Shown piece after piece: positions 29,821 to 32,472 of a stretch of 32,472 nucleotides of DNA. Numbering within the stretch: the stretch's first letter is position 1; every line of letters begins with the position of its first letter. The notes under the pieces were generated by a model. It ran no database searches. It was given only the letters and a program-made list of their open reading frames with translations, and was not told the DNA's origin. Origin of the DNA: an uncultured Alphaproteobacteria bacterium (GTDB taxonomy: Bacteria > Pseudomonadota > Alphaproteobacteria > RF32 > CAG-239). The stretch is from the NCBI GenBank assembly GCA_944392255.1, contig CALXVY010000020.1, forward strand, positions 1 to 32,472. The letters run 5' to 3'. The position numbers were made by a program, and so were the translations under genes.

Positions 29821-31197
29821 GTGGTAGACATATACTTGCATAACACATTAACACGTCGCAAAGAAAAGTTTGTTCCCATCGACTGTAACAATGTGCGCAT
29901 GTATGTCTGTGGTCCCACGGTTTATGATAAAGCACACTTGGGCAACGGCAAAACACCGGTGTCTTATGACGTGCTTTATCGTTTGCTCCGCTATGTTTAT
30001 GGTGCTGACCATGTGACTTATGTATCAAACATCACCGATGTTGATGACAAGATTTTAAATAAGCATAAAGAAACCGGCAAACCGATTCGTGAGATTACCG
30101 AAGAAACCTATAATTGGTATATTGAAGATATGAAAAAGCTCGGCAACTTAGAGCCGAACTATCGCCCGAGAGCAACAGACTATATCAACGAGATGATTGA
30201 GCTGGTTAAACGCTTACTCGCTAATGGTCACGCTTACGAGGCAGAGGGGCATGTGCTTTTCTCGGTTGATTCAATGCCAAATTACGGTTGCTTGTCTGGT
30301 AGAAGTATGAAAGAGATGTTGGCCGGCGCCAGAGTGGAAGTTGCCGATTATAAGAAAAATCCGGCAGACTTTGTGCTTTGGAAACCCTCTGAACCCACAG
30401 AACCAGGTTGGAACAGCCCTTGGGGATATGGTCGTCCCGGTTGGCATTTGGAATGCTCAGCCATGAGTTCTAAGTTGCTCGGTAATGACTTTGATATCCA
30501 CGGCGGTGGTTCAGATTTGATTTTCCCGCACCATGAAAATGAGTGCGCTCAGTCTTGCTGCGCTTTTGAAGGTACAAAATTCGCGCATTATTGGGTTCAC
30601 GCCGGTATGTTGATGGTTGATGGCGTGAAGATGTCTAAGTCTTTGGGCAATTTTTATATTTTGGATGATGTTTTGGCAAAAGCCCCGGCAGAAGCTTTAA
30701 GATTGTTGTTCTTGAGCTCACACTATCACCAACCCTTTAACTTCACCTTTGAAGGCTTGAGTAATGCTAAAGCTACTTTGGATAAGTTTTACAATGCCTT
30801 GTTAAGAGTTAAAGATGTTAAGGTTGAAAAAGTTGAGCCGGATGCAAGGGTAGTTGAGGCTTTGGCCGATGATTTGAACACACCTTTGGCTTTGAGTTAT
30901 TTGCATGAGAATGTCAATAATTTGAACAAAGCAGAGAGCGAAGAAGATAAGGTTAAATACAAATCTGAGTTGCTCTCCAATGCTTATCTGTTGGGCTTGT
31001 TGTGGCAAGATGCTGAGAGCTGGTTCAAAGGCGGTACGGAGGGTGATGATGCCGAGATTGAAGCCAAAATCCAAGCCCGTGCCGAAGCCAAAAAGAACAA
31101 AGATTGGGCCACGGCTGATAAGATTCGCAATGAATTAAAAGAGCAGGGCATTATCTTGGAAGACGGCCCCAACGGCACCACTTGGAAAAAGATATAA
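29821..31197 (+). CDS. cysS: Cysteinyl-tRNA synthetase
   Basis: CysRS attaches cysteine to tRNA(Cys). The start is a GTG behind a good AAAGGAG site. The 458 residues (E. coli 461) carry all four zinc ligands that bind the cysteine thiol: Cys30 (CGPTVYD), Cys212 (HLECSAM), His237 and Glu241 (PHHENE). The HIGH-type motif reads HLGN (39-42) and KMSKS is at 270-274. The C-terminal part ends NELKEQGIILEDGPNGTTWK, typical of the family. It is the second gene of the gltX operon and ends at a bidirectional terminator. Confidence 0.96.
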   Translation: MVDIYLHNTLTRRKEKFVPIDCNNVRMYVCGPTVYDKAHLGNGKTPVSYDVLYRLLRYVYGADHVTYVSNITDVDDKILNKHKETGKPIREITEETYNWYIEDMKKLGNLEPNYRPRATDYINEMIELVKRLLANGHAYEAEGHVLFSVDSMPNYGCLSGRSMKEMLAGARVEVADYKKNPADFVLWKPSEPTEPGWNSPWGYGRPGWHLECSAMSSKLLGNDFDIHGGGSDLIFPHHENECAQSCCAFEGTKFAHYWVHAGMLMVDGVKMSKSLGNFYILDDVLAKAPAEALRLLFLSSHYHQPFNFTFEGLSNAKATLDKFYNALLRVKDVKVEKVEPDARVVEALADDLNTPLALSYLHENVNNLNKAESEEDKVKYKSELLSNAYLLGLLWQDAESWFKGGTEGDDAEIEAKIQARAEAKKNKDWATADKIRNELKEQGIILEDGPNGTTWKKI

Positions 31198-31227
31198 AAA
31201 AAGCTCCTCATTGAGGAGCTTTTTTTA
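31196..31227. terminator. Bidirectional terminator between cysS and the Cys-rich gene
   Basis: A run of A, then GCTCCTC (31203-31209), loop ATT, GAGGAGC (31213-31219) and a run of T. Because the stem is flanked by A and T tracts it terminates in both directions, serving cysS (plus) and the convergent Cys-rich gene (minus). Confidence 0.92.
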
Positions 31228-31242
31228 TGGTTGCAATCAAAG

Positions 31243-32472
31243 TTAGAATGATATCGCACAACGGACATAAGCTATTTTAAATTTGTACCATTTTGCCCAG
31301 TTACCATTGCTTAAATCTATTGCATAATATACAGCACTAGAAGATTGTGTTGAAGTCCAATAACTTGATACTGTCAGAGCATTCTGATGTAAATCAGCTA
31401 GAGTTCCATTGATTTTGTAGCGATTATTGTAAACAGCTTGCATTTCTGTTTTTGACGGGACTCTCCAACCTCCAACATTGAACCTTTTATAATCAGAACA
31501 ATGTCGTTTTACTGGAGTATGGGCATGTTTATATTCCTCTAGCGCGATAGCAACTTTGGGGTTAGTACTAATGACCACGCCAATAGGATTTCGAATCAGA
31601 TTAACCAGAGAAGAAGTTGATTTATCAGCATAAAGAATATCTCCGACAGCTAAAGCAGGTACACAAGAACCATTGTCGCATTTATATCCACTAGAGCATC
31701 CACCACAGCATTGTGAAGTAGCAATACAAGAGCCGTTACAAGTCTTTTTGCCTTGTTCAGCACAAGTCTTAGCTCGGCATGCATAGCAAGTACCTGAAGT
31801 AGCGCCACAAGAACATTTCTTAGGTGTTGTTCCGGTTTGCACCTGCGAAGAAGAACAGCTTGATGCTTGGTAACCACTCGGGCAAGAATAAGAGTGAGCC
31901 ACGCAAGTACTACCACTTAAATGATATCCGGATTTACAGCCGGTTATTTTATTCATGGTCGCACCGCCGCCGCAAGTTGTTGTCTGCTTAGAGCAAGTTG
32001 CGCATATTGCCGTAGTCGGACAGCCAGCAAGAGTATATCCCGAACAAGTATTGGCAATACAATCTTTCTCACAACCGCCGTTCTTTTCATGATATCCGGG
32101 GTTACATTTCCAACCGGTTTGAATCTGATGGCTACCAGAGCCGTCATTACAAGAAGAATAGGTATAAGAAGAGTTAGCGGGTTTGGTTGTAATCTTATGA
32201 GTACAAGCAACACAGCATTTACGCGTGTTTTGTCCGCACCCATTATCACAATTTTGCATACCATTAGTACAATTGCTTTGGTTGGCAGTTGGTGTACAAG
32301 ATTTTTTAATACACTTACCATCGCAATATTGCGTACATTTATCATTGGCATAAGTTAATGAAACGGTTGCCGGACAAACGCATTTTTCATATTTGCCGTC
32401 ACAACTGGTGCCGCCCAAAATATAAGGAGCGGTACAAGAAGTTTTGTTAAATTGAGATAAACATTTACATTC
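31243..32472 (-). CDS. Cysteine-rich secreted protein with DUF1566-like C-terminus (5' part outside window)
   Basis: The frame is open to the right edge, so the N-terminus is missing; at least 409 residues are visible. Most of it is a chain of Cys-rich modules with repeated G-Y-H-x-x-G-x-x-C and C-x-x-C patterns (for example GYHEKNGGCEKDC, GYHLSGSTC, GYKCDNGSCVP), resembling EGF- or TNFR-like disulfide repeats. The last 100 residues contain GGWRVPSKTEMQAV, YWTST and AYVRCAISF, the signature of the DUF1566/Lcl C-terminal domain, often found on surface proteins. So many disulfides imply export through the periplasm; the signal peptide should lie beyond the window. The role is unknown; adhesion or surface coat is a guess. 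Composition differs strongly from the neighbours. Confidence 0.8.
   Translation of the reverse strand, partial: ECKCLSQFNKTSCTAPYILGGTSCDGKYEKCVCPATVSLTYANDKCTQYCDGKCIKKSCTPTANQSNCTNGMQNCDNGCGQNTRKCCVACTHKITTKPANSSYTYSSCNDGSGSHQIQTGWKCNPGYHEKNGGCEKDCIANTCSGYTLAGCPTTAICATCSKQTTTCGGGATMNKITGCKSGYHLSGSTCVAHSYSCPSGYQASSCSSSQVQTGTTPKKCSCGATSGTCYACRAKTCAEQGKKTCNGSCIATSQCCGGCSSGYKCDNGSCVPALAVGDILYADKSTSSLVNLIRNPIGVVISTNPKVAIALEEYKHAHTPVKRHCSDYKRFNVGGWRVPSKTEMQAVYNNRYKINGTLADLHQNALTVSSYWTSTQSSSAVYYAIDLSNGNWAKWYKFKIAYVRCAISF

Noticed and set aside
1..32472. CRISPR array, transposase or insertion sequence
   Set aside because: No regularly spaced repeats, no transposase-like protein and no terminal inverted repeats were seen.

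Overview
This AT-rich window looks like a chromosomal segment of a gut- or host-associated alphaproteobacterium carrying a compact podovirus-type particle cassette. The alphaproteobacterial call rests on an RNase E whose S1 domain is split by a long charged insert, the order rne / amidase / PBP1A / prfB / YhdP-like gene, an AapJ-type amino-acid binding protein, and a chromosomal HTH-S24 regulator ending in a -IWASQ tail. I place it no deeper than class.

Left host block (1-13279). A partial secreted protein, a BepA-like M48 protease and RNase E lie on the minus strand. Running the other way are an AmiC-type amidase, PBP1A (mrcA), release factor 2 (prfB, with the classic +1 programmed frameshift), a YhdP/AsmA-like envelope protein and a small HAD-like protein. 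Most of these act in envelope biogenesis or RNA/protein turnover.

Regulatory switch (13281-14320). A leftward HTH-S24 regulator and a small basic protein face a rightward gene. The gap between them holds two opposed sigma70-like promoters and three TTCCTA half-sites. The regulator's S24 domain has lost both catalytic residues (Ser to Ala, Lys to Ser).

Particle cassette (14328-25287). In order: a conserved small protein, a possible permuted papain-like protein, putative small terminase, large terminase, a coiled-coil protein, SleB-like endolysin, GTA-type 3-TM holin, a small protein, T7-type portal, Bbp19-like protein, scaffold, major capsid protein, a putative cement protein, tail tubular proteins A and B, a small internal-virion-like protein and a last small protein. 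Four strong intrinsic terminators punctuate it. Three lie only 15-24 bases upstream of structural or packaging genes that have no clear promoter of their own. I see no integrase, excisionase, replication gene, polymerase, tail fibre or large internal core protein, so the cassette looks like a domesticated or gene-transfer-agent-like module, or a remnant, rather than a complete temperate phage.

Right block (25371-32472). A small membrane protein is followed by a strongly structured RNA candidate (about 25657-25860). One strand of its closing stem is also the 5' arm of a terminator, a riboswitch-like layout. Next come an alpha/beta-hydrolase esterase, an orphan AapJ-like binding protein, an MlaC-like lipid-transport protein, gltX and cysS as an operon, a bidirectional terminator, and a cysteine-rich secreted protein with a DUF1566-like C-terminus that runs off the right edge.
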